DNA of 64,000 nt, taken from positions 104,887-168,886 of the forward strand of contig MNCI01020752.1 in the NCBI GenBank assembly GCA_015680685.1, written 5' to 3'. Shown here piece after piece: positions 47,447 to 57,138 of the stretch. The notes beneath the pieces are model-generated. The model was given only the letters and a program-made list of their open reading frames with translations, made no database searches and was not told where the DNA came from. The position numbers and the translations under genes are program-made. Numbering within the stretch: the stretch's first letter is position 1; each line of letters starts with the position of its first letter. This DNA is from Gnetum montanum. Its lineage: Eukaryota > Streptophyta > Gnetopsida > Gnetales > Gnetaceae.

Positions 47447-47554
47447 GATTCCACAGACATTGCGAAAATTGGAGAGACCGTGGGTTCCACAGACATTGTG
47501 AAAATTGGAGAAACCGTGGGTTCCACAGACATTGCGAAAAATGGAGAAAAGTCG
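47447..47554 (+). repeat. 36-bp tandem repeat x3 in P450 upstream region
   Basis: Units 47,447-47,482, 47,483-47,518 and 47,519-47,554 share TTCCACAGACATTG and GAAAA.TGGAGA; they differ at a few bases, several at CpG. Lies about 185-290 bp before the ATG, in promoter position. Confidence 0.95.
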
Positions 47555-47620
47555 CAGACACACGGTCCCAGAGTGGACCACAATACTCCTCCACGACTGC
47601 GAAATGGCGTCATGCCCAGA

Positions 47621-47652
47621 GACGTCACGACCGCCCACGGCCTCCATAAATA
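47621..47652 (+). promoter_or_regulatory. P450 core promoter: GACGTCAC element and TATA box
   Basis: GACGTCAC (47,621-47,628) is a C-box-type bZIP site. ATAAATA (47,646-47,652) is a TATA-like box 86-92 bp before the ATG, leaving room for a leader of about 55-60 nt. Together with the CpG-rich context this suggests a once functional, inducible promoter. Confidence 0.55.
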
Positions 47653-47737
47653 GCGCACTCATCTGGGGCCACAATCCAAAAGCGCAGAAAACAGGTCCTC
47701 GGAACGCAAGAAAACGGTGTGCACAGCGGCGGAAACG

Positions 47738-49647
47738 ATGTCCGGAACGACGGAGACGGTGTCGGCAATGGAGGGAAGCACCGTAGCCGGAACCGCTCTC
47801 ACAGTTCCGAACACGGTGCTGGCAGTGCTGACGGTGGCTTTCGCGGCGTATTTCCTGGTTCTCGGGCGAAGGAGGGAAGCCGGTCCGGCTCCGCCGGGTC
47901 CGCCGGGGTGGCCCATAATGGGACACCTGCTCATGATGGGGTCACTGCCGCATCGAGCAATTGATGCTCTGGTAAAACGTTACGGTCCCATCATGAGTAT
48001 CCGTCTGGGCAGTTCCTCCTGCATCGTGGCGTCGTCGGCGGACATGGCACGAGAGTTTTTGAAAACCCACGACGCCACTTTCGCCGACCGTCCCCGCCTC
48101 GCCGCCGGAAAATATACGATGTACGAGTACCAGGACATCACTTGGTCTCAGTATAATGATCACTGGCAACTCGCCAGAAAGATTTGCTTGACGGAGCTCT
48201 TCAGTGTGAAGAGGTTGGAGGCGTTGGCGAATATCAGAGTTGAGGAGGTCAGACGTGCCGTTTCTGCCATTTATGGAGGCCGCGGTTGGGCGATCAAGCT
48301 GCGGGATGAAACGTCGACGCTGAGTAATAATATTATCAGTCGCATGGTTTTCAGGAAGAGGTACTTGGATGAGAAGGCTGGGCACAGGATTCCGCCGCAG
48401 GAGTTCCGAGAGATGATCGAGGAGCTATTTGTGCTCAATGGTGTGCTGAATCTTGGTGATTTTATTCCCGTGCTTGGGTTGTTTGATTTTCAGGGCTATG
48501 TCCGCCGCATGAAGAAGGTCAGTCACTGAGTCTGTTGATTTTTTTCTCGCATCCCCTTGCTGCTATGGTAAGAGTTGTGAATTAGGGAGTTTTGGATATT
48601 TCCGAGATTGTTGTAGCTGGCAGTAACTGGTAAGCCGGTAAACCGTAAGTTTGTAAGTTTTTCGGTTTTGCAAAGTGAAAATTTTTGGCTGAGATTCAGT
48701 GACGAGGAATTTGGGATTCTAACTGATGTCCAATTCATGCGTCGTCATGGTAGTGAAATTAGCATAGCGTTCTATTCATTGATCATTGATCATGGGGATC
48801 GTAGTTGTTTCTATCACAATTTTATTATATACGTTCTCACAAATTTATTTGCGAATGTGATGAGAATCCAGGTGAGCAAGAAGCTGAACGTATTCCTGGA
48901 CGAGGTAGTCGACGAACACTGGGAGCGCATGCAGAGCACAGAAAACAACACACCTCAAGATGTGGTAGACGTGCTTCTGCAACTGGCAGACGACCCACAA
49001 ATTGCCGGACAAGGGTAAAGGCGTACACGCTGGACATCATTGCCGGCGGAACCGAAAGCTTCTCCGCAGCCCCGGGTCAATGGAACGAGCGAAAGCCAAA
49101 CTGGATTCAGTAGTAGGCCGCAATAGATGGGTGGAAGAATCGGATATCCCGAATGTACCCTTCATTGTGTGGATTGTGAAAGAAACAATGCGTCTGCATC
49201 CTGTGGCACCGTTGCTGGTTCCACGCTTAGCCAGCGAAGCCTGCACCATTAATGGCTACCACATTCCGGCAGGAACTCAACTCATGGTGAATGTTTGGAC
49301 TCATGGTGAATGTTTGGACAATTGGGCGTGACGAGAAATTATGGAAGGATCCGTTACAGTTTAAGCCGGAACGGTTCCTGGACAGCAGCGTCGATGTTTT
49401 GGGTCGGGATTATGAACTTCTGCCATTTGGATCGGGGCGGCGTATGTGTCCTGGTTACAGTTTGGGATACCAGGTCGTCAAGCTTGGACTGGCCAATTTC
49501 ATTCATGGATTCAACTGGAAGCTGCCTCCTGGTATTGACGATCTGGACATGACTGAGAAATTTGGGCTTTCTATGCCCAAGGCGGATCCGCTGGTTGCTG
49601 TTGCAGACCCCCGCCTGGCTGACCACCTCTATGAATTCAGCGACTAA
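47738..49647 (+). pseudogene. Cytochrome P450, CYP71 clan (CYP750-like), recently broken
   Basis: P450s are heme mono-oxygenases anchored in the ER; this type acts in specialised metabolism, substrate unknown. ATG at 47,738 was chosen because a membrane anchor (residues 21-43) and the hinge PAPPGPPGWP (50-59) follow. Helix C has W143 and R147 (WQLAR). Exon 1 ends at 48,517; a GT-AG intron (48,518-48,871, phase 0) interrupts at the usual CYP71-clan place, and exon 2 starts VSKKLNVF. Helix I reads AGGTES, the K helix KETMRLHP, then FKPERFLD, and the heme loop FGSGRRMCPG is intact; stop TAA at 49,645. Three lesions break it: a frameshift and stop at 49,013-49,018; a deletion with frameshift just after AGGTES (about 49,060-49,080) that removes the rest of helix I; and a 19-bp tandem duplication at 49,281-49,318. 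GC-rich codon use contrasts with all neighbours. Assembly error could explain part of this. Confidence 0.93.
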
Positions 49648-49753
49648 AGCAGCAGAAAAGGCAGAAGGAAAGAATATGCACAAATAATAAACACGTTTCA
49701 AGTTCTCAAATCTCGTCGTCCGTGTGGTTTTTGTTTTCTCATATATTGTACTT

Positions 49754-49759
49754 AATAAA
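49754..49759 (+). terminator. Polyadenylation signal of the P450
   Basis: AATAAA 107 bp after the stop codon; an AATAATAAA variant lies earlier at about 49,684-49,692. Confidence 0.6.
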
Positions 49760-50154
49760 GCTTATTACTCGCTTGCATGCCTTGTAAGGATGGATCAAAA
49801 GTAGCTTTGGTAATTCACTAGAAATGTCTGAATTGTTGGGAAAAAAATTGTGGAATCTGATAATGATAATGGAAACATTTAATAGGTCACTTCTGTACAT
49901 AAATTTGATCCAAGTTTATATGCTTTTGGGCCATTTTTACAAGAAATTAAGGGTAAGCATTAGAGTGTCGCATTTTCAAAAATATCCGAACCTATAGTAA
50001 TTATTATTTACTCTCTAGTACATCCATAAATTACAATTATAAAATTTTAAGTTTCACTTTTAAGATAAGATCATATTTCACACATTTTGTAGTGTGTTGG
50101 GTGAACTACATATAGAGGAAACCTTGTTTGTTTATTTGAACTATATATATAAAC
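49760..50154. other. AT-rich flank after the P450
   Basis: No feature recognised. Confidence 0.5.
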
Positions 50155-50520
50155 GACACTCCCATGTTGCTTGGCTAGTGCAAAATGAGCTAAGTTTAAA
50201 GGATAACCATTTTGTTTCTAAAATTGTTGAGGTCACATGGGAGGTAGACTAAGATATGTAGGTCAAGTATGTTGAGATCTTCCTAGAGAAAGATTCTCTA
50301 GTGGGCATATGCAAACTCATCACTAAGAATGACCTCATTGATGCTTGGTTGAAAGTTGTCATAAATTCTGAATGTCTATTTTCAAGCATGTTAAGCAATA
50401 GGATACTAAAAAAATATGTGAGAAAATGAGTCTTCGCTTCTATAAAGAGGACATTGAAGAGAAATATTTCTCATATGTTTAACACAAATGTGGATAGGAA
50501 GATCTTAATAAATAAGACAC
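50155..50520 (+). pseudogene. Degraded coding-like fragment, unknown
   Basis: One plus-strand frame reads NELSLKDNHFVSKIVEVTWEVD, then KYVEIFLEKDSLVGICKLITKNDLIDAWLKVVINSECLFSSMLSNRILKKYVRK, with a few stops. The amino-acid makeup looks like real protein; no domain recognised. It may be a retroelement Gag-like relic. Confidence 0.3.
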
Positions 50521-50569
50521 TATAAAAAAATACGAATTTTAGTAAATGTAGGAGCTTTCCAAATATCTT

Positions 50570-51650
50570 TTATTTTCCTTATCCAAATGTGTGATGATAA
50601 TTGCATTTTCCAGGCCTTATTGAATTTGTTATGAAGAAAGTCATTTTTTGTAATACTCTCCTAAGCAACTTTTGAATTAAAAGGAAAACATTTTTTTCCA
50701 TCTTTCCAAAAAATATATGAAAAAGTTTGATGTAAATTTTTATTAATTTTAAATAAATTCTCAAAATTAGAAATTAACTTTTAAAATTTTTTTTTCTTTC
50801 TATTCAAACCATAGGGGTTACAAGCTTCATTCCAAGTAATCCATTTACCATGCATACGCAAACAAGAAAGTATAGTGATATCAAATCTACTCTAACCAGT
50901 ACATAATTTAGATGCATTAGTAGCCCAAACTCCTTCATTAAAAGGAAGTTACCATAAGCTAATTTGCTTAAGCATATCTTCTAAAATTGTAATATGATTG
51001 CAATTCTAATATTTACTAAGCTTGCACAATGTCTTCCAAATTTGTTTAAAAATTGAAGAACTAGGAATAGAAATGGCTTAAGAAAAAAGAAGATAGTGAA
51101 GAAAGTTATAAAAAGACCCTATGTTATCATTCTTAGGTTTTCCTTGCATAAGTTTGTTTCTTAAAAGGAGCATCTAAACATTGTGTTTATTAATGGACTT
51201 TGCAATCCATTTTGCTATAAGAGAAATACCTTGGTTATAACAATTAATGAGGCTAAGTTCTCCATTTTTCTTACTACTAGTGCAAATATTCCAAGCACCT
51301 TTAGGAATACCTTTTCTATGTTACTTAGCACATCAAAGATACTAATAGATAATACGATCAATTCTCTCATAAGAAGTTTAAAAATTAGCCTAATAAGTGA
51401 AGTAATGAACATGAGTGAATTGAAACATTTGCATAATACCTAAAACTTTGCTAGAAAGGGTGAGTTTTTTTTATTTATTAAGTCTTTTTTTCAATTTTAT
51501 CAACTACATAACACCACAACATAGTAAAATTAGGTTCAAAAGAACAAGGTATTCCTATAATCTTGAAATCTTTTTTAAAGAGATTTTAAATCTTGAAAGT
51601 AATTGACTCATCGATAGTATCATTACAACAAACAACAAAGTCACTTCATG
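50570..51650 (-). mobile_element. LINE (L1-like) 3' fragment
   Basis: Minus-strand pieces match the post-RT part of plant L1-type LINEs: a YVVDKIEKK segment (about 51,520), LINCYNQGISLIAKWIAKSINKHNV (about 51,240-51,180), LMQGKPKN and the IFKQIWKTLCKLSKY segment (about 51,045-51,005), and GKWITWNEACNPYG near 50,860-50,810. Trp positions are repeatedly TAG or TGA. The RT palm is missing (5' truncation). Confidence 0.65.
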
Positions 51651-51930
51651 TGAATAATATACCAGCATTTTATAGAGGTCCCTACTAGTTCAATGGTAGA
51701 GTCCTTCAATATTGTGTTGGTAGTTACAAGTTTAATTTTAGATATCCCACCTATTCAATATTAGAAAGAATAAAAGACATTTCATCACTTAACCTCTACA
51801 TTTATTAGATGGATTGTATGAATTATGACTTATATGGAAGAGTGGTCAAGCTATGGACATAAGAATTACCTTTAATCATGGCTTATCCTAAAGAGTGGTT
51901 CATATGTGGGCCTACCTCATTAGTTGATTA

Positions 51931-51935
51931 GGAGG
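51931..51935. repeat. TSD of family-A element, left copy (GGAGG)
   Basis: GGAGG before the LTR and again at 61,189-61,193. Confidence 0.88.
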
Positions 51936-52809
51936 TGATGAGTCATGTTTTGTAGGGCCCCAATATTAGATATTCAATATCAGAGCCATGATGTTGGGTA
52001 TTCGATATGAGGGCACAGCCTCCAATGTCGGGGATCTAGTATCACCCCTTCCATGCTAGCCTATAAATACAACACTTGGGTACACGGTTGGGATATAGAT
52101 AGATTTATAGATTCTAATAGATTTCAAGTTCTATTAGTTTCTAGTGCATGCCCACAATGTGATGTTAAGTGATTGTATGACATCCTTATTAAAGTGTGAT
52201 GTACTTGGACATGTTACACGTTTGACAATAAAGATCAAGATTACTCCCATTATTGTAGCATCCAGTTAGCATTATTATTGTTTTTAATTACTTATATGTT
52301 TATTACTTTCCTTACTTAATGTTTATAGTTTATGACTCTTTATTATTTTTTGTCATTAAGTGGAATGAAACAACTAATCGTGAGCCCTTAAGTGTAACTA
52401 CTCGGTAACCTAGTACTGTTATCGTTTGGTACACCTAGTAATGGTATGCTTGGTTATCCTATCAGTAGTTGCACGAAGTCCAAGGCATGTACAAAAGGTT
52501 AGGAATGGATACTCATCACACATAGGCTAATTAGAATTTACTTTCCATTGTTAATTAGATTAATTAATTAATTTCTTTATTATCATTGGGATTCACTTAG
52601 GGTTGAACAACATTAAGAATCATATGCCTTACTCTAGACTAAACCATACATGATAAAGCTACCACTAGTCCAAGTGGGAAGCTAGCAAACTGTAATTAAG
52701 ACATAATGATCTATATGCACAACTAGTCCCATCTATGGAATTCAGTTGTATCATGCATGAACACTTGTGATTCATATGGTTAGGTGTAGAGGTACCTAGC
52801 CACTCATCA
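51936..52809 (+). repeat. Family-A 5' LTR
   Basis: TGATGAGTCA ... ACTCATCA. TATA box TATAAATA at 52,062-52,069. Upstream of it, short GATATC/AATATC palindromic words recur (51,958-52,045). A segment of about 130 bp (around 52,095-52,225) is missing from the 3' LTR. Confidence 0.9.
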
Positions 52810-52810
52810 T

Positions 52811-52828
52811 TGGCATCATTGTTGGGGA
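52811..52828 (+). promoter_or_regulatory. Family-A primer-binding site (tRNA-Asp-type, decayed at CpG)
   Basis: TGGCATCATTGTTGGGGA starts one base after the LTR. Compared with the canonical TGGCGCCGTTGCCGGGGA it differs at five positions, all C to T or G to A transitions, as expected from methyl-cytosine deamination. Confidence 0.75.
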
Positions 52829-52959
52829 TGGTGCTAGTTATTTAGATTAGTTATATTATACACGATTGTTGTAAATGCATCAACAATTTATCTTTCAAAA
52901 AAATATTAAATCACATACATCATAAACCAATAATAATTTCTCTTTCACAAGGAACTAAT

Positions 52960-55314
52960 AATGCATTATATGTAGAGAACATTCATTGGAGGACTAATGA
53001 GATATATATTGAAGAAAATTGGAGTGACGAACCTCATGCAGGGGTTTCATATGTTCATGACCATCTTGACTACACTCAAGGACTACATTCACCTAAGGTA
53101 GATAATCCTAGAGAATATGAAGTAAGTCCTAGACCAAGGGAGGCCTGAAGGCCTAAGAACTCCTCAAAACCTAGAAAAGATAAATTAAGAAATCATGGTC
53201 AACATCATAGAAGCCATGGTAGTCCTCCCAATTTCTCTTCCTCTTCCTCTTCAACATCTAGTTTTGACAAAGATGAACATATGTATAGAGACAAAGCTCC
53301 ACTATGGGGTTAAAATAGAAATAGAAATTGAAACCATGGAAAAAATCAAAGAAATCAAAATGAACATAGATAAAATCATCATAATTAGACAAATAGAAAT
53401 ATATATTTTTACCATGACATGTTTGATGATGGTCAACCCTTGTTGGCCAGTAAGAGCATGATGTAGATCATAGAGGTAGTGAAAATACCCCATAGTCATC
53501 AAAAGCCTTAATATGAATAATATCCCTAAATTTACGAGAGGCTATGATTCTAATCCAAAACATCATTTACAAGCCTTTTATGATGCCTGTTTCTTACAAA
53601 ACATTGAAAGTGGGTGGAAAAATCTTAAGCTCTTTCCTAGGACACTAATAGATAAAGCCAAAGTATGGTATAGATCATTGAAAAAACATTCAATCCATCT
53701 ATGGTCCACAATCTTGGAACTTTTCAATGAAAAATACCAAACCTATGCAAGGGTGTTCCACATATGAAACCAAATCCATGGATGGAAACAAGAATAACAT
53801 GATCCCTTGGATATGGCCCTATATAGATATTATTCTCTACTGAATAGATGCTCACACTATGGTTCCTCTTAAAAATGGCAACTTTTCCACATCATAGATG
53901 GTCTTGATAGTCAAATGAGAGAGGTGCTTGGGATGTATGCTCAAGGTCAATTATATGAACTAGGAACCCATTAGATACAAAAGCTAATCAAGTGTATGAC
54001 GAAAGAAGAAGCAGAGCTATGTAAATGGGAGAATGTTGAGAAATATCATTAGGATCCAACTCGACAAAAACAAAAGGTTTGCATTTATGATAAGGGCAAA
54101 GAGGTAGCTCTTGCTGAGTTGATTTAACAACAAACCTTGTCAACACAAAATCCTATCGATGAGCTTGAAGCAAGGTTAGACAAGAGATTAGAATGGATAA
54201 ATGAGAAAGTTACAACTTTCGTAGAAACCGTAGAGGAAAGTGTAATGCAAAAAAAATTAATTGATCACAAAAAAAGAAGGAAAAAGAACTAAGAAATAGC
54301 TAGGAACACTTATTGACAAAAAGGGAAAATGGATGTAGAAGCCAAGGCTATAGACTTAACCACAAAAGAAGATGATGGATGTGACATTTGCATATATGAT
54401 CATTTGAAGGGCTATTGCCTAATCATGTTACATCAACATGAGTATTGGGCTTTTGCATTTAATCCCAAGTTCATACAAAAGAAAATGCCTAGGAAATTAC
54501 CTTTCTTACAAGGTAATTATAGATAGTCCTACAACCAACCATACTATCCTAGTGGGACTCCTTATTAGCCTCAAAACTAATATCATCCAATGCTATGGAA
54601 AAACCCATAGTTGTGGAGGAGACCATCATCAAACCAACCCTATCCTTACTACTAGTTGAAACCATATGGATATTATGTTCAACAACATGTTTCCCTGACT
54701 AGTTCTAGTTCCTCTACCTCAAATTGCTACTACCACTCTCTTGAATATCGTTGACCTATAAAATATTTTGAAGGCTCACCATCTCACCTCTCTCATCCTC
54801 CATCATATCCTCAATATTCTCATACTTCTCTCCATCACATTCCATAGTCAACAACATAGGAAGTTTTAGCACCACAACATCAACAAAAGGATGTCACTTG
54901 TGCTACGAACATACATAGACATGATAATGCCAATAGGTCCTCACCACAATCTTTGAAACAACCTTTTTTAGGATGGCTCCCATGTGTAAGCACAACACTT
55001 ATGAACCTACTAACTCATCCAAACCAACACAATGCCAATCAAGTGTAACATCCTTCCTTTCACAACCAATGTCCTCTAATCCTACGCAAACACCAACATC
55101 CATCATTACTCCAATACCTACAAGAAACAATGAACCTAGCATCATGGAGAGAAAAATAAATCCATGCATAACTAATCATGATAAAGGATGTAGTCATGGG
55201 TCAGACATTCACGAAGTTCACACAACTCATACTCTGATCCACTGTACATTTAACAGCCAAGTGTATAAGCAACAACCCACCTACGTAGCTACCACTAAAT
55301 TAGAAGACACCTAG
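52960..55314 (+). pseudogene. Family-A gag
   Basis: Pieces in order: N-terminal segment with EPHAGVSYVHDHLDYTQG (about 53,030); a Ser-rich linker (about 53,225-53,265); the capsid-like core NIPKFTRGYDSNPKHHLQAFYD with LFPRTLIDKAKVWYRSLKKHSI and ELFNEKYQT (53,513-53,750), the classic Gag pattern of gypsy elements; AQGQLYELGT (about 53,940); a coiled-coil ELEARLDKRLEWINEKV (about 54,160-54,215); a zinc-knuckle variant CDICIYDHLKGYC (C-x2-C-x3-H-x4-C, about 54,380-54,420); and a Ser/Thr/Pro-rich tail (54,973-55,314). Stops and shifts separate the pieces. Gag would form particles and package RNA, possibly supplied with enzymes in trans. Confidence 0.8.
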
Positions 55315-56870
55315 TGGCCTGAAAACAAAAGTGTAACATTGTTTCATAAATGCACAAAGCCTACCTATCCTCTTATTAATTCTTATCATGGTCAAATGCT
55401 TTGTCATGGGGGAAATGCCCCCATCCTAACATTTAGAATTAATAGGTGTTTTTCATATTTTTGTTTTACAATTTTTTATTATTTTCTCATTTCTTGATAT
55501 AAATTTTTCATATCCTTTTCAACTTTTTCCACATTTTGTTTTCATCTCCTTTATCAGTAATCTTGCTTATGAATAAAATGACATCATGTAACCCATTGAG
55601 GTGAGGTTTTCTCTATGTTGTCAAGTCATGAGGGACTAATTATTTGGACAATGAGACCACATCATTCATTCACCCATTTCATTAATAATTGATACTTACC
55701 ATGTTCATAATGATATTCTTTGTTATTATCAAACTAGGAATAAATTTGTCATCATTGTGCTTGGACAGAAAAGTGAAGGACCAAGTGGAAATGGGAAGGA
55801 TGTGACATCAAGGGGATTTTTCAATCTCTTTTACCACTTTTTTACATTCTATCATGTTGCCAAGGTTGTAATTATATCCTTGTAATTCTAACAAAAAATG
55901 GGAGTAAGAGTAAAATAAGTGCTACCTTATCATGTCACTAGAAAGATATGTTACCCATGCTTGAAGGTAGTCCTTGGTACGGTTGACACAGATAAGAATA
56001 TAATAAAAGGGTAATAAATAAATTTTTAAGGATTCTAATGGAAAGACATGTTACCCATACCTAAAGGTTGGTAGCTTCTCAAAATTCCCATAAAAAAATA
56101 AAACAAGAAAAAATAGTGTGCCATGAATAAACTCCTCCCTTGGACAAAACGTCAAGTGATGATACTCTTTGCAATATGGTAGTCTTATGGTTGTCAAATG
56201 AAGAGATGAAACAATGTGATGTCATTAGAAAATGGTATGGACTTAGTTTGAATCTTAGGAAGAAGGGTTAATGATTACATAACTATTAATAACACACAAG
56301 GATTCATTATGCCTATGGTAAGGCACCTCACATTCCAATTTCTAAAATCATTTCTAAAATCTATCTCATCTCACTATCCATATGATCATCACTTGTGGTT
56401 TTATGTACCATAGGGTTATTTTCTCAAATTGGTGGTTTTAATATGTGTGTTTTTTTCAATAGGTATGTGTTGCATTCAACTACTTTGGTTCCTACGGAAC
56501 ATTTTTAGGTGAGGTTATACAAGGACATTAAGGGAAAGAGCCTACTTTGGGGAGGATTAACTTATATAACCATTGTAACTTATATTTTTTTGGCACAACC
56601 ACACCATCTTGAACCTTCCAAATGCATAAATGATAAACTCAAAACCTTCCCTTATCATATAACTGATCCATTCTATACCATGAATCCAATACCCCTTTTC
56701 TTACACCTTCTAAATGTTTTAATCCCTGTGATTCCATGTTCTAATACTACTGATGCCTAAATATGACTTCTCACTTACCCCAAAACTTTATATTTTACAT
56801 GAAACCTTCTAACTAATCATAGAGCTTTATTTTCCATGTTGAATGTCCTCATAATATGAAATTTCAAAAA
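55315..56870 (+). other. Family-A internal non-coding region
   Basis: No convincing coding; aligns patchily with 900-2,560 of the truncated copy. The short open frame at 56,509-56,760 overlaps a block conserved between copies (about 2,440-2,500) but is not recognised. Confidence 0.5.
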
Positions 56871-56948
56871 CCCCAATATTGACTACTTGATATCAAGTGG
56901 CAGTCAATATCAGATACCCAATATGGGGTCCATAAAAAGATATAAATA
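56871..56948 (+). promoter_or_regulatory. Internal promoter resembling family-A LTR U3
   Basis: CCCCAATATT at 56,871, GATATC-type palindromic words, then TATAAATA at 56,941-56,948. The LTRs have the same words in the same order (CCCCAATAT at 51,958 and TATAAATA at 52,062; 60,464 and 60,568). The spacing is shorter here (70 versus 104 bp). It would start transcription about 150 bp before the second ORF. Confidence 0.45.
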
Positions 56949-57138
56949 AGACCCTTGTGATGTTCAAAAAATTCATTATCATCAATTGAATCTAGGGGAG
57001 TTTTTGCATTTTTCTCTCTCAACTAAGAGCTTTGCATAACCAACTTCCACATGTGATATCTTACTCCATGCCTCTCCAATTTTCATGGTTTTTGAACATA
57101 TTTGATTCCAAAGTGTTCAATTTAGTTGGGGGAGGGAT

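Noticed and set aside
47717-47737. Upstream start for the P450 at 47,717
   Set aside because: The codon there is GTG; the first ATG in frame is 47,738, which gives a normal membrane-anchor position.
47251-47926. Several overlapping open frames on both strands around the P450 5' end
   Set aside because: The region is GC-rich and contains a 36-bp (12-codon) repeat, which keeps frames open by chance. Only the 47,738 frame has P450 motifs.
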